In this document: in pieces, positions 1-7,768 of the stretch
Layout: each line of letters begins with the position of its first letter
How positions within the stretch are numbered: position 1 is the stretch's first letter
Origin: Bacteroidales bacterium
GTDB lineage: Bacteria; Bacteroidota; Bacteroidia; Bacteroidales; P3
Assembly (NCBI GenBank): GCA_031262295.1
Contig: JAISIA010000017.1
Span: 1 to 35,425 of the forward strand
Length of the DNA: 35,425 nt
Reading direction: 5' to 3'
The notes under the pieces: model-generated
The model's input: only the letters and a program-made list of their open reading frames with translations
Told to the model about the DNA's origin: nothing
Databases searched by the model: none
Made by a program: the position numbers and the translations under genes

Positions 1-612
1 TTGTTAAAATTTTTCAAAATTATTAATCATTTAATTTGCAATATAATCCAAGCAAATTTTAATCCATTTTTCTAAATTTTTCATTAAAAAAGTCAAATTC
101 TAATTTTTGCAGAAAAAAAACAAAGATTTCTTCAAATAAAACGCTGTTTTATTTTGCTAAAACGAAGAAATAATTTTCTAAAACCTCGTTTTATTTTTCT
201 AAAACGAAGATTTATTTAAAGATAATACACTAATAATAAAGCTATTGTATCGTAATCAAAAATAAAAATAAGTTGTGGGGAAATTTCTATGTCTTTTGCC
301 TTAAAAGAAACTTTGTTTGGCAAAGATACAAAAAAGATTTTACAAATGCAAATGGGAAATTTCAGTTTTGAAATTTGGAATTTAACATTTGAAGGAAAAA
401 ATGTTAAATATTTTTTGAAATTAAATTTTTTATATATCAAAACAATGGTACTCATCTCTTTGTAAAACTAATGTTATATGCAAATAATGGTAATTTATAT
501 AAAGAAACAATACGGGAAAAGAGATAAATCAGCTTATTATTGGTTGTTTTGTTTAATTTCCTTTGCTAATTTTCCCTATTGAATTAGGATAAAATAAAGT
601 TGGATTATTGAC
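1..612 (-). repeat. Dispersed repeat copy A, with internal promoter and hairpins
   Basis: This stretch aligns with 7810-8405 (same orientation) and with 35010-35425 (inverted). Shared landmarks are a hairpin with arms TTTAACATTT (381-390) and AAATGTTAAA (399-408), a minus-strand promoter (TTTG at 349-352, 20 nt, TATCTTTG at 321-328), a block of AAAACGAAG units (141-212) that folds as CTTCGTTTTA/TAAAACGAGG, and a palindrome CCTA-TTGAAT-TAGG at 575-588. A minus-strand reading frame at 216-455 exists, but its frame is not kept in the other copies, so I treat the element as non-coding. It may begin before the window. Confidence 0.8.
321..352 (-). promoter_or_regulatory. Promoter inside repeat copy A
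   Basis: On the minus strand TTTG (349-352) and TATCTTTG (321-328) are separated by 20 nt, a full match to the Bacteroidota promoter pattern. The same two elements with the same spacing occur in copies B and C. Transcription would run toward position 1 through the AAAACGAAG hairpin block. Confidence 0.6.
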
Positions 613-668
613 TTCCGTAAGGACTAATAAAAGCCTGTTGCAGGCAAAAATAAATGTCGGTTGCCGAC
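611..668. repeat. Cluster of three mini-hairpins
   Basis: TCC-GTAA-GGA (614-623), GCCTG-TTG-CAGGC (633-645) and GTCGG-TTG-CCGAC (656-668) follow one another, separated by about ten AT-rich bases. Related units occur at 7456-7522, 7769-7800, 11194-11254, 27758-27789 and 35066-35103. The stem sequence differs between units but stays self-complementary, while the TTG loop is constant. Confidence 0.8.
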
Positions 669-690
669 AAAAAAAGTGTGAAACTTAATT

Positions 691-841
691 CATCCTTTTG
701 TGCTGTTGGGTATTTGGCGTGACCCTTGCTCGTAAAGAAAAGGATTATATTAAGCTCACACGTTTTAAATCATAAAATACTCTTAACATTTCCCCTAAAA
801 GCCTTATGTCTTAATCGCCAAATTTCAACAGCAAAGGGATG
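691..841. repeat. Large imperfect inverted repeat, MITE-like or structured RNA
   Basis: The left arm (691-719) starts CATCC and contains TGCTGTTG and ATTTGGCG. The right arm (816-841) starts CGCCAAAT, contains CAACAGCA and ends GGATG. The arms pair over about 22 bases around a loop of about 95 bases. No transposase is nearby and I see no second copy in the window. The short plus-strand reading frame across it (726-995) runs into the SDR gene on the other strand and is not credible. Confidence 0.55.
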
Positions 842-940
842 TTTTTTGGGCACAAATGTAGTAAAATTATTCTTATATAATGAAATATTATATTTTTTTA
901 ATGCTAATTTTTTAATTTATTTGCCAAATATAGGGCTAAT

Positions 941-1807
941 TTATAGGAACTCTTTATTGAATTTATCCATACTCCCTTCTATTATTAAGGACTGATTCTC
1001 TCTTGTTGGTAGGACTCCAAAGTTTAACTTAAATGAGGGTCTTTTCTCATCTCTAATTTTTATTATTATTTCTTTTAAAGCAATAGCATTAGAGGCAGAT
1101 ATATTATATATTCCGCTTTTTCCTTGTCTTTTTTGAACAATTCTTAATACATAATTAGCCATAGTCTCTACATCTAAGTAGGCATATTTTTGCTCTGCTG
1201 ATGTAAAATTCATCTCAAAACAATTAGGATTATTAATATTCTTTTCCAATGCACTTAAAAGCCAAGAAGCACTTTCTCTCTTACCTTTTATGGGGAATAT
1301 CCTAAGCCAATACCAAAGAATGTTTCTTTCTAAGCAAAACTCTTTTAATTTGTCTAATACCATAAGTTTTACCCTTGCATAAGCATTAAGAGGATTTGGT
1401 TGTTGTGTTTCACTAACAACACTATTGAGATATCCATATTCAGCCTGAGAACCCATAGAGATGAATTTACAAATAGGTGAAAGGGATGCTATAAGTAGGA
1501 ATTTATCAAAAAGAGTTATGTTTTCTCTTTGCAATATTTCATCATCCCTATCCTCTGCCCTAACTCCTATCCAAGCAGAATGTATTATTATATTAGGAGA
1601 AAACCCTACTGCCTCTTCAATAAATGTTTCGTTATCTAAATTAACCCACTTTACTTTATTGATAAAGCTTTTGCAATTTTCCATTGAAGAGTTTTCTCTT
1701 TTGGTTAAAAGAAGTTCATAATTGTATTTTATAAGTTCCTCTGCAATAAAAGAACCTATGAATCCTGTTGCCCCACTAAGCAATACTTTTATTCTTTTAT
1801 CTTCCAT
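941..1807 (-). CDS. NAD-dependent epimerase/dehydratase (extended SDR)
   Basis: A 288-residue protein of the extended short-chain dehydrogenase family, which oxidises, reduces or epimerises nucleotide sugars and related substrates with NAD(P). The N-terminus carries the Rossmann motif GATGFIG (about residues 12-18). The catalytic Ser lies in SMGSQAEYG, and Tyr and Lys lie in YARVK (about 142-146). Length is slightly below the usual 300-330. The start overlaps the end of the upstream YciO-like gene by 19 bp, so the two are translationally coupled and probably share the promoter before tRNA-Leu. The substrate cannot be read from sequence; a role in cell-surface sugar synthesis is a guess from the family. 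The 3' end borders the repeat cluster. Confidence 0.85.
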   Translation of the reverse strand: MEDKRIKVLLSGATGFIGSFIAEELIKYNYELLLTKRENSSMENCKSFINKVKWVNLDNETFIEEAVGFSPNIIIHSAWIGVRAEDRDDEILQRENITLFDKFLLIASLSPICKFISMGSQAEYGYLNSVVSETQQPNPLNAYARVKLMVLDKLKEFCLERNILWYWLRIFPIKGKRESASWLLSALEKNINNPNCFEMNFTSAEQKYAYLDVETMANYVLRIVQKRQGKSGIYNISASNAIALKEIIIKIRDEKRPSFKLNFGVLPTRENQSLIIEGSMDKFNKEFL

Positions 1808-2403
1808 AAGGATTGCCTTACTATATTAATAGAACCCGAAGTTAGATCAACAACAGTTGAAGCTTCATTTTCCTCTAATCCATTATCCACAATAATATCT
1901 ACCTTGTTTTGATATATGTCACAAAAATATTCTGGATTATTATAAGACTCCTCTTCCTCTTCAATCTTAGGCAAAGAAGAAGTTATTATTGGATATGATA
2001 GCTGTTCTACTATTTTTAATGCAATTTCATTATTTGGTATCCTTATCCCTATTGTCTTTTTCTTTGTTTGAAGTATTTTAGGAATCTTTGTTGAGGCGAG
2101 AAACACGAAAGTGAAGCCACCAGGGGTATTATTCTTAACAATTTTAAATATATCGTTAGATATAGGTTTTATAAACTCTGAGGCTTGCGATATGGAGTGG
2201 CATACAATTGAAAAGTTGCTCTTTTCAAACTTCTTTCCTTTTAATTGAGCAAGCCTTTGACTTGCCTTTTGATCTCCCAACTTACAAGCAAAGGCATATA
2301 ATGTATCGGTTGGATAAATAATTACTCCTCCTTTGTCAAGACAAAGACATATCTCATCCAATTGTCTTTGACTTATACCTTGTGAATGTATTTTTAAGAG
2401 CAT
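1789..2403 (-). CDS. YciO/YrdC/Sua5-family protein
   Basis: A protein of about 204 residues with the YrdC fold. It shows the N-terminal GGVIIYPTDTLYAFACKLG segment that binds threonine and ATP in this family, then GIRIPNNE and PIITSSLP. It looks more like the YciO branch than true TsaC: the usual SAN motif is SSLP here, and a second, more TsaC-like paralogue lies at 3897. Known members make threonylcarbamoyl-AMP for the t6A37 tRNA modification; YciO members are less active or have unclear roles. I chose the ATG at 2403 because AAGGAG lies just upstream on the minus strand; a longer frame from 2475 would start inside the tRNA gene. The tRNA 3' end is only 27 bp upstream, so the message is probably released by tRNA processing. 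Confidence 0.85.
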   Translation of the reverse strand: MLLKIHSQGISQRQLDEICLCLDKGGVIIYPTDTLYAFACKLGDQKASQRLAQLKGKKFEKSNFSIVCHSISQASEFIKPISNDIFKIVKNNTPGGFTFVFLASTKIPKILQTKKKTIGIRIPNNEIALKIVEQLSYPIITSSLPKIEEEEESYNNPEYFCDIYQNKVDIIVDNGLEENEASTVVDLTSGSINIVRQSLWKIKE

Positions 2404-2430
2404 AATATAGGACTCCTTTCTTTTTTTTTG

Positions 2431-2515
2431 TGCACACGACAAGACTTGAACTTGCACGTCCGTAATGAACACCACCCCCTCAAAGTGGCGTGTCTACCAA
2501 TTCCACCACGTGTGC
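2431..2515 (-). tRNA. tRNA-Leu (anticodon GAG)
   Basis: An 85-nt minus-strand cloverleaf. The acceptor stem pairs GCACACG (5', ending at 2515) with CGTGTGC (2432-2438), with discriminator A at 2431. The D-arm reads GTGGAATTGGTAGAC. The anticodon stem is CCACT/GGTGG with loop TTGAGGG, so the anticodon is GAG, reading CTC and CTT. There is a long variable arm and a T-loop GTTCAAGTC, both typical of tRNA-Leu. CCA is not encoded. A promoter element TATTTTTG lies 22 bp upstream. Confidence 0.95.
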
Positions 2516-2536
2516 TTTTTCTTTAAAAATAGGATG

Positions 2537-2544
2537 CAAAAATA
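2537..2544 (-). promoter_or_regulatory. -7 element of the tRNA-Leu / yciO-like / SDR operon
   Basis: TATTTTTG on the minus strand fits TAnnTTTG and would start transcription a few bases before the tRNA 5' end at 2515. No clear TTTG is seen at the -33 position. A divergent element for the plus-strand operon lies at 2619-2626. Confidence 0.55.
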
Positions 2545-2618
2545 CATCTTTTTATAAAAAGTGTATAATTGTATAATATAAAATGAATGTAATTAGGGAT
2601 TATTTATATAAAATATTG

Positions 2619-2626
2619 TATCTTTG
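2619..2626 (+). promoter_or_regulatory. -7 element of the pepE-cydAB cluster
   Basis: TATCTTTG followed by CC is a perfect match to the Bacteroidota -7 consensus and lies 31 bp before the ATG at 2657. It rules out the upstream in-frame start at 2624, which would lie at or before the transcription start. Confidence 0.65.
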
Positions 2627-2656
2627 CCCTATTATTGTTTAATAGTTTTTTTCTTT

Positions 2657-3139
2657 ATGGAAAGTAATATAAAGGATATTTATCCTTCTGAAAAGAATCC
2701 TTCTTATAATGAAGATGAAGAATTGATGTTTACAGAGATTATGAAATCTCATCTTTACACCTATATAAAGTGGAGTAAGTTTATAGCGACACTTTCCTAT
2801 ATAGGCTCTTTCTTAATTCTTATTTTTGGCTTATTCTATATATTGGTTGATGATTCAGTATATAATAGCAATAAAGAACAAGCAGTTTTTATAAAGATTG
2901 TTATTATGACTATATGTTTCACTGGTGCTATACTCTATTTTATTATGGCATCACTACTTTTTACCTCTGCCAATAATATGAAGATAGGATTGGAAAGAGT
3001 AGATCAAAAAATATTTGAAATAGGTACTGATAGGCTTGCACGATTTATTAAGTTTATAGGCATTATTACTATAATATTTATTATAGTTTATATACTAAGT
3101 ATTGTAGCTGGCTTTATTGCAACTTATGTTACCCAATAG
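2657..3139 (+). CDS. Small membrane protein, resembles DUF5362
   Basis: About 160 residues. A charged N-terminal stretch (about 1-38) is followed by three hydrophobic segments (about 39-65, 78-102, 126-156 from the chosen start). The arrangement resembles the DUF5362 family common in Bacteroidota, but that assignment is by eye and no function is known. The start at 2657 (MESNIKD) is preferred over 2624 because the promoter element TATCTTTG ends at 2626. It is the first gene of the run that continues with pepE 35 bp downstream. Confidence 0.75.
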   Translation: MESNIKDIYPSEKNPSYNEDEELMFTEIMKSHLYTYIKWSKFIATLSYIGSFLILIFGLFYILVDDSVYNSNKEQAVFIKIVIMTICFTGAILYFIMASLLFTSANNMKIGLERVDQKIFEIGTDRLARFIKFIGIITIIFIIVYILSIVAGFIATYVTQ

Positions 3140-3174
3140 AAATTTCGTTTTTTTTAATAAAAATATAATAATTT

Positions 3175-3894
3175 ATGAATAGAAAACTCTTATTAATTAG
3201 CAATTCTACCAATAAAGGAGAAGATTACTTGGCATGGTGTAAGTATTTAATTGAAGAATTTTTAACAAAAAACAAAATAAAAGAAGTTCTTTTCATTCCT
3301 TATGCAGGCGTTTCTATGGGATACGACAACTATGAAAAGAAAGTAAAGGATGTATTCTCTACTATGGGAGTAAGACTTTATAGCATACATAAAGAAAATG
3401 ATGCTAAAAAAGCCGTAAATGAAGCTAAATGTATTGCTGTTGGAGGAGGTAATACCTTCCATTTAGTTTATGAACTATACAAAAATGGCATAATGAATCT
3501 AATATCTCAAAGGTGTAATCAAGGTCTTCCTTATATGGGATGGAGTGCTGGAAGTAATGTTGCAGGATTGAGTTTAAAGACAACAAATGATATGCCTATT
3601 ATAGAGCCAGAAAGTTTCGATACTATGGGTCTTGTTCCTTTCCAAATAAACCCTCACTATACCGATTTCTTTGACCCAAAACATGGAGGCGAAACAAGAG
3701 ATGATAGATTAAATGAATTTATTATTGTTAATCCTTCAATATATGTTGCAGCAATTAGAGAAGCAACAGCATTAAAGTTGGAAGATGGCAATCTATCATT
3801 AGTTGGAAGAGACAATAAGATGAAGGTTTTCCATGCCAATATGGAAACAAAGGAATATGGATTAACAGATGATATAAATTTCCTTATGAAATAA
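3175..3894 (+). CDS. pepE: Peptidase E (alpha-aspartyl dipeptidase, family S51)
   Basis: A 239-residue cytoplasmic serine peptidase that hydrolyses dipeptides with N-terminal aspartate. The catalytic residues of Salmonella PepE (Ser120, Asp135, His157) correspond, with a constant offset of four, to Ser124 in GWSAGSNVAG, Asp139 in TTNDMP and His161 in NPHYTD. The family's GGGNTFHL motif is at about 90-97. Length is normal for the family. The stop lies 2 bp before the TsaC start, so the two are co-transcribed and likely coupled. Only metabolic housekeeping connects it to its neighbours. Confidence 0.95.
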   Translation: MNRKLLLISNSTNKGEDYLAWCKYLIEEFLTKNKIKEVLFIPYAGVSMGYDNYEKKVKDVFSTMGVRLYSIHKENDAKKAVNEAKCIAVGGGNTFHLVYELYKNGIMNLISQRCNQGLPYMGWSAGSNVAGLSLKTTNDMPIIEPESFDTMGLVPFQINPHYTDFFDPKHGGETRDDRLNEFIIVNPSIYVAAIREATALKLEDGNLSLVGRDNKMKVFHANMETKEYGLTDDINFLMK

Positions 3895-3896
3895 AT

Positions 3897-4439
3897 ATGG
3901 AAGAGCTTGCTTATTTGCAAAGAGGTGAAATAATTCTTTATCCCACTGATACAATTTGGGGTTTAGGTTGTGATGCTACTAACAAAGAAGCAATAAAAAA
4001 AATCATTGAATTAAAACAAAGACCTAAAAATAAAAGTATTCTATTGCTTGTAAGTGATAGAGAAATGCTAAGAAACTATGTTGAAGAAATTCCAAAAAAG
4101 GCTTTAGAATTATTAGACGAGATTAAAGAACCTCTAACTATTATATATCCCAAAGCAAAAAATCTTCCCATAGAATATCTTTCAAATGATGAAACTATTG
4201 GTATAAGAATACCAAAGAATGAATATTGTCAAAGACTAATAAAAGCATTATCTCTACCCTTAGTAAGCACCTCTGCAAATATTAGTGGTGAGAAATCCCC
4301 TACCTGTTTTAATGAAATTTCAGAAGAAATCAAAAAAGGAGTTAGCTACATCGCTAATATACCAAAACAAGAAAGCACAAAGCACAACTCAATAATATAT
4401 ATAGTAAAGGAGAACAACGACTATGAACGTATTAGGTAG
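3897..4439 (+). CDS. tsaC: Threonylcarbamoyl-AMP synthase TsaC
   Basis: A 180-residue YrdC-domain protein. It converts threonine, bicarbonate and ATP to threonylcarbamoyl-AMP, the first step of t6A37 formation on tRNAs reading ANN codons. Visible signatures are GEIILYPTDTIWGLGCDAT (about 10-28), the KxR segment ELKQRPKNKS (about 39-48), GIRIPKNE (about 101-108) and the diagnostic LVSTSANISGE (about 119-129). The SAN motif makes this the better candidate for the housekeeping enzyme of the two paralogues in the window. The length matches short TsaC rather than long Sua5, with no C-terminal Sua5 domain. Its 3' end overlaps the DUF4492 gene by 17 bp. Confidence 0.92.
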   Translation: MEELAYLQRGEIILYPTDTIWGLGCDATNKEAIKKIIELKQRPKNKSILLLVSDREMLRNYVEEIPKKALELLDEIKEPLTIIYPKAKNLPIEYLSNDETIGIRIPKNEYCQRLIKALSLPLVSTSANISGEKSPTCFNEISEEIKKGVSYIANIPKQESTKHNSIIYIVKENNDYERIR

Positions 4440-4650
4440 GGTTTTTAAATTTTACTATCAAGGTTTTTCTTCAATGACTATTGGAAAAACTCTTTGGATT
4501 ATAATATTGGTTAAACTATTTATTATGTTTGCAATATTAAAAGTCTTTTTCTTTCCCAACTTTCTTTCTTCAAAGGCAGATACAGATAAGGAAAAGTCAG
4601 CATATATTGTAAATGAAATGGAAAAAAGAAAGGTTGAACATATAAATTAA
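4423..4650 (+). CDS. DUF4492 small membrane protein
   Basis: A 75-residue protein with one strong hydrophobic helix (about 22-45) between a basic N-terminus and a charged C-terminus. It matches the DUF4492 family, found just before cytochrome bd genes in Bacteroidota. It begins inside tsaC (17-bp overlap) and ends 12 bp before cydA, so translation of the three is probably coupled. By position and size it may be an assembly or accessory subunit of the bd oxidase, similar in role to CydX, but there is no sequence similarity to CydX that I can see. Confidence 0.85.
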   Translation: MNVLGRVFKFYYQGFSSMTIGKTLWIIILVKLFIMFAILKVFFFPNFLSSKADTDKEKSAYIVNEMEKRKVEHIN

Positions 4651-4662
4651 TACTTTTTTACT

Positions 4663-6207
4663 ATGGAAGATGTTATTCTATTTTCAAGAGCACAATTTGC
4701 TCTAACTGCCATGTATCATTGGCTTTTTGTTCCATTAACCCTTGGATTGGGAATAATAATAGGTATAATGGAAACTATATATTATAGGACCAAAAATGAA
4801 GAATGGAAAACTATAACAAAGTTCTGGATGAGACTATTTGGGATAAACTTCGCCGTAGGCGTTGCAACAGGACTGATATTAGAGTTTCAATTCGGCACAA
4901 ATTGGTCTAACTATTCTTGGTTTGTAGGAGATATTTTTGGCGCTCCATTAGCCATAGAAGGCATAATGGCATTTTTTATGGAGGCTACTTTTATTGCAAT
5001 TATGTTCTTTGGATGGAACAAAGTAAGTAAGGGATTTCATCTTGCCTCTACTTGGCTTACAGTCTTTGGAGCTTCCATTTCGGCATTATGGATACTCGTT
5101 GCAAATGCTTGGATGCAATATCCAATAGGTATGAGTTTTAATCCCGATACTGTCAGAAATGAAATGACAGACTTTTGGGCTGTTGCCCTATCTCCTATTG
5201 CTCTAAATAAGGTTTTTCATACAGTAGTTTCTTGCTGGGTTGTAGGTTCTATGGTTTGCATAGGAATAAGTGCATACTTCATAATTAAGAAACAAAACAT
5301 AGTATTTGCAAAACGTAGCATTAAAATTGCAACAATTGTAGGCTTAGTTGGTATTGCTCTAACCATATATTCAGGAGATGGCTCTGCATACGAGGTATCT
5401 CAAAAGCAACCAATGAAACTTGCAGCAATGGAAGGCTTATACAGAGGACAAACAAAGGCTCCACTTAATGCAATTGGTATATTAAAACCTCACACAGAGA
5501 TAATGAATAACGAAAAGGATGTATTCTACTTTGATATAACAATTCCATATCTTCTCTCCTACTTAGGTTATAGAGATTTCAACGCATACGTTCCCGGAAT
5601 AAAAGATATATTAGAGGGAGGTTATCCAACGCAAAATGGAGAAAAGCCCCTCTCTGCCAAAGAAAAGATGTCCTCTGGTCAAAAAGCAATAGAAGCACTA
5701 TCAAACTATAAGAAGGCAAAGAAAGAAAATAACACCCTTCAAGCAAATAAAGAACTAAGCATTTTAAGAGAAAACTATGAGAATTTCGGTTATGGATTCA
5801 TCAAAGACGAAAAAGACTTAGTGCCTAATGTTCCACTAACATTCTATTCTTTTAGAATTATGGTTATAGGAGGTAGCTTCTTTGTACTTCTTCTATTAGT
5901 TATGACATATCTAAGTTATAAGAATAAACCCTTTGAAAACTATAAATGGTTGTTGTGGGTTTGTGTTCTTTCAATACCTTTGGTATATATAGTCTCCCAA
6001 AGCGGATGGATAGTTGCCGAAGTTGGACGTCAGCCTTGGGTTATTCAAGATCTAATGCCTACCTCTGCTGCAATATCAGCAATAAGAGCATCCTCTGTTC
6101 TAACTACATTAATCATATTCTGCGTTCTTTTCACAGGACTTCTCATTGCAGAGTTAAGCATAATGATAAAACAGATTAAGAAAGGTTTTTCCGATAAAAC
6201 ATTATAA
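4663..6207 (+). CDS. cydA: Cytochrome bd ubiquinol oxidase subunit I
   Basis: A 514-residue inner-membrane subunit carrying hemes b558, b595 and d. With CydB it oxidises quinol and reduces oxygen to water at high oxygen affinity. Key residues sit at exactly the E. coli positions: His19 (MYHW), Glu99 and Glu107 in APLAIEGIMAFFMEATF, and His186 (FHTVVS). The quinol loop keeps the KLAAMEG motif, matching E. coli Lys252/Glu257. The loop also has the long C-terminal insertion (about 285-385), so this is the long-Q-loop form. GRQPWVIQDLMPT is near the C-terminus. cydB follows after a 95-bp AT-rich gap with no obvious terminator. Confidence 0.97.
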   Translation: MEDVILFSRAQFALTAMYHWLFVPLTLGLGIIIGIMETIYYRTKNEEWKTITKFWMRLFGINFAVGVATGLILEFQFGTNWSNYSWFVGDIFGAPLAIEGIMAFFMEATFIAIMFFGWNKVSKGFHLASTWLTVFGASISALWILVANAWMQYPIGMSFNPDTVRNEMTDFWAVALSPIALNKVFHTVVSCWVVGSMVCIGISAYFIIKKQNIVFAKRSIKIATIVGLVGIALTIYSGDGSAYEVSQKQPMKLAAMEGLYRGQTKAPLNAIGILKPHTEIMNNEKDVFYFDITIPYLLSYLGYRDFNAYVPGIKDILEGGYPTQNGEKPLSAKEKMSSGQKAIEALSNYKKAKKENNTLQANKELSILRENYENFGYGFIKDEKDLVPNVPLTFYSFRIMVIGGSFFVLLLLVMTYLSYKNKPFENYKWLLWVCVLSIPLVYIVSQSGWIVAEVGRQPWVIQDLMPTSAAISAIRASSVLTTLIIFCVLFTGLLIAELSIMIKQIKKGFSDKTL

Positions 6208-6302
6208 TAAATATATAAAAACATTATATTGTTAAGTGTTTTGATAATAATGATAAATAATAAAAAAAACGAAAAAAAATAAAACATTAAATAAATTGCT
6301 TT

Positions 6303-7454
6303 ATGGACTATAATTTCTTTATTCAATATTGGTGGTTTATAATCTCCCTCTTAGGTGCCATATTAGTATTTCTTCTCTTTGTTCAAGGAGGAGAATCTCT
6401 AATACCTGTATTAGGTAAGAATGAATTAGAGGAAACTATGTTGATAAACTCAATAGGTAGGAAATGGGAATTTACATTCACAACCTTAGTGACCTTTGGT
6501 GGAGCTTTCTTTGCAGCATTCCCCCTATTCTATTCCACATCTTTTGGAGGAGCATACTGGTTATGGATGATAATATTGTTTTGTTTCATATTGCAGGCTG
6601 TATCCTTTGAGTTTAGAAAGAAAGAAAACAATCTTTTCGGCACAAAAACATATAATATTTTCCTAATGATTAATGGCTTTGGTGCAACATTTCTCTTAGG
6701 CGTTGTTGTTGGCTCCTTTTTTAGTGGTAATGAATTTATGGTTAATAAGGATAATATAACTAATGTCTTTGCACCTATAATCTCCGTATGGACTAATCCA
6801 TTAAATGGTATTGAAGCACTCTTTAAACCCTTTAACCTATTGTTGGGATTTGCTGTCCTAACTCTTTCAAGAACATTAGCACTACTCTACTATATAAATA
6901 ATATAAACGATGAAACAATACAAAAAAGAGCAAAAAAACATCTATATTTTTCTTCAATTTCTTTCCTTGCCTTTTTTATTACCTTCCTAATTCTTCTTTG
7001 TTCAATAGATGGATACCAAGTTAATAACTTTTCAAACATAGTTGAACTAATACCACATAAATATTTCTATAACTTTATTGATATGCCCCTTGTTTTAATT
7101 ATGCTTTTATTAGGAGTTGTTTTAGTTTTATATGGTATATTGAGAACATTAATACAAAAGAAACTATTCACTAAGGGAATATGGTTTTGTGGTATAGGAA
7201 CAATTCTTGTAGTTTTAAGTTTGTTTTTAGTAGCTGGATATAATAATACAGCATATTATCCTTCCACATTCAACATTCAATCTTCGCTAACAATATATAA
7301 TTCGTCATCAAGTGCTTTTACCTTAAAAGTTATGAGTTGGGTATCCTTACTTATCCCCTTTGTCTTTGCCTACATATTCTATTGTTGGAGAAAAATGGAT
7401 AAGAAGAAAATTACCAAAGAAGAAATGCAAAATAAAGAAGAACATCAATACTAA
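6303..7454 (+). CDS. cydB: Cytochrome bd ubiquinol oxidase subunit II
   Basis: A 383-residue polytopic membrane protein, the non-catalytic partner of CydA. Eight or nine hydrophobic segments are visible. The N-terminus (MDYNFFIQYWWFIISLLG) and the segment with GRKWEFTFTTLVTFGGAFFAAFP match CydB. Length is normal. The last residues are charged and Lys-rich. The stop lies 2 bp before a mini-hairpin cluster that may serve as the transcript's end. The presence of CydAB suggests an anaerobe or microaerophile that scavenges oxygen. Confidence 0.95.
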   Translation: MDYNFFIQYWWFIISLLGAILVFLLFVQGGESLIPVLGKNELEETMLINSIGRKWEFTFTTLVTFGGAFFAAFPLFYSTSFGGAYWLWMIILFCFILQAVSFEFRKKENNLFGTKTYNIFLMINGFGATFLLGVVVGSFFSGNEFMVNKDNITNVFAPIISVWTNPLNGIEALFKPFNLLLGFAVLTLSRTLALLYYINNINDETIQKRAKKHLYFSSISFLAFFITFLILLCSIDGYQVNNFSNIVELIPHKYFYNFIDMPLVLIMLLLGVVLVLYGILRTLIQKKLFTKGIWFCGIGTILVVLSLFLVAGYNNTAYYPSTFNIQSSLTIYNSSSSAFTLKVMSWVSLLIPFVFAYIFYCWRKMDKKKITKEEMQNKEEHQY

Positions 7455-7455
7455 A

Positions 7456-7522
7456 CCACCAAGTGGCATTTAGTCGTCCTTGCGGAAGTGTCGGCAACCG
7501 ACCTTTATTTTATCCTAACGGA
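7456..7522. repeat. Mini-hairpin cluster after cydB
   Basis: Four units in tandem: CCAC-CAA-GTGG (7456-7466), TCC-TTGC-GGA (7477-7486), GTCGG-CAA-CCGAC (7490-7502) and TCC-TAAC-GGA (7513-7522). These are the reverse orientation of the units at 611-668 and 11194-11254. It begins 2 bp after the cydB stop. The region from 7523 to 7768 is AT-rich, rich in TTTAACATTT-like words, and holds no gene I can support. Confidence 0.8.
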
Positions 7523-7768
7523 AGTCGGAAAAATACATTTATACATTAATAATCTTAGAAAATTAAAATGCTATTTAAATTTTCTAAAACAAGGATAATT
7601 TTATATGTAAATACAATAACTACCAATCAATTCCATAAATTAAAAACCTAAAATATTATATTTTCAAAATTATTTAACATTTCATACCTCAAAAAATACC
7701 CCTTTTTTAACACTTTAGTAAATTTTTTCGCCAAAATTTAACATTTTTTAACATTTCATTCAAAATTT

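Noticed and set aside
216..455. Minus-strand reading frame of 79 codons in repeat A, with a 60-codon relative at 8061-8243
   Set aside because: The third copy shifts frame after about 28 codons and lengths differ. What is conserved is the promoter and hairpins, so I treat the frame as incidental.
726..995. Plus-strand reading frame of 89 codons
   Set aside because: It spans the inverted repeat and runs into the SDR gene on the opposite strand; it has no promoter and no recognisable protein features.
1883..1891. TTATCCACA, a perfect DnaA box
   Set aside because: It lies singly inside the YciO-like coding sequence (encoding Val-Asp-Asn), with no cluster around it; chance is sufficient.
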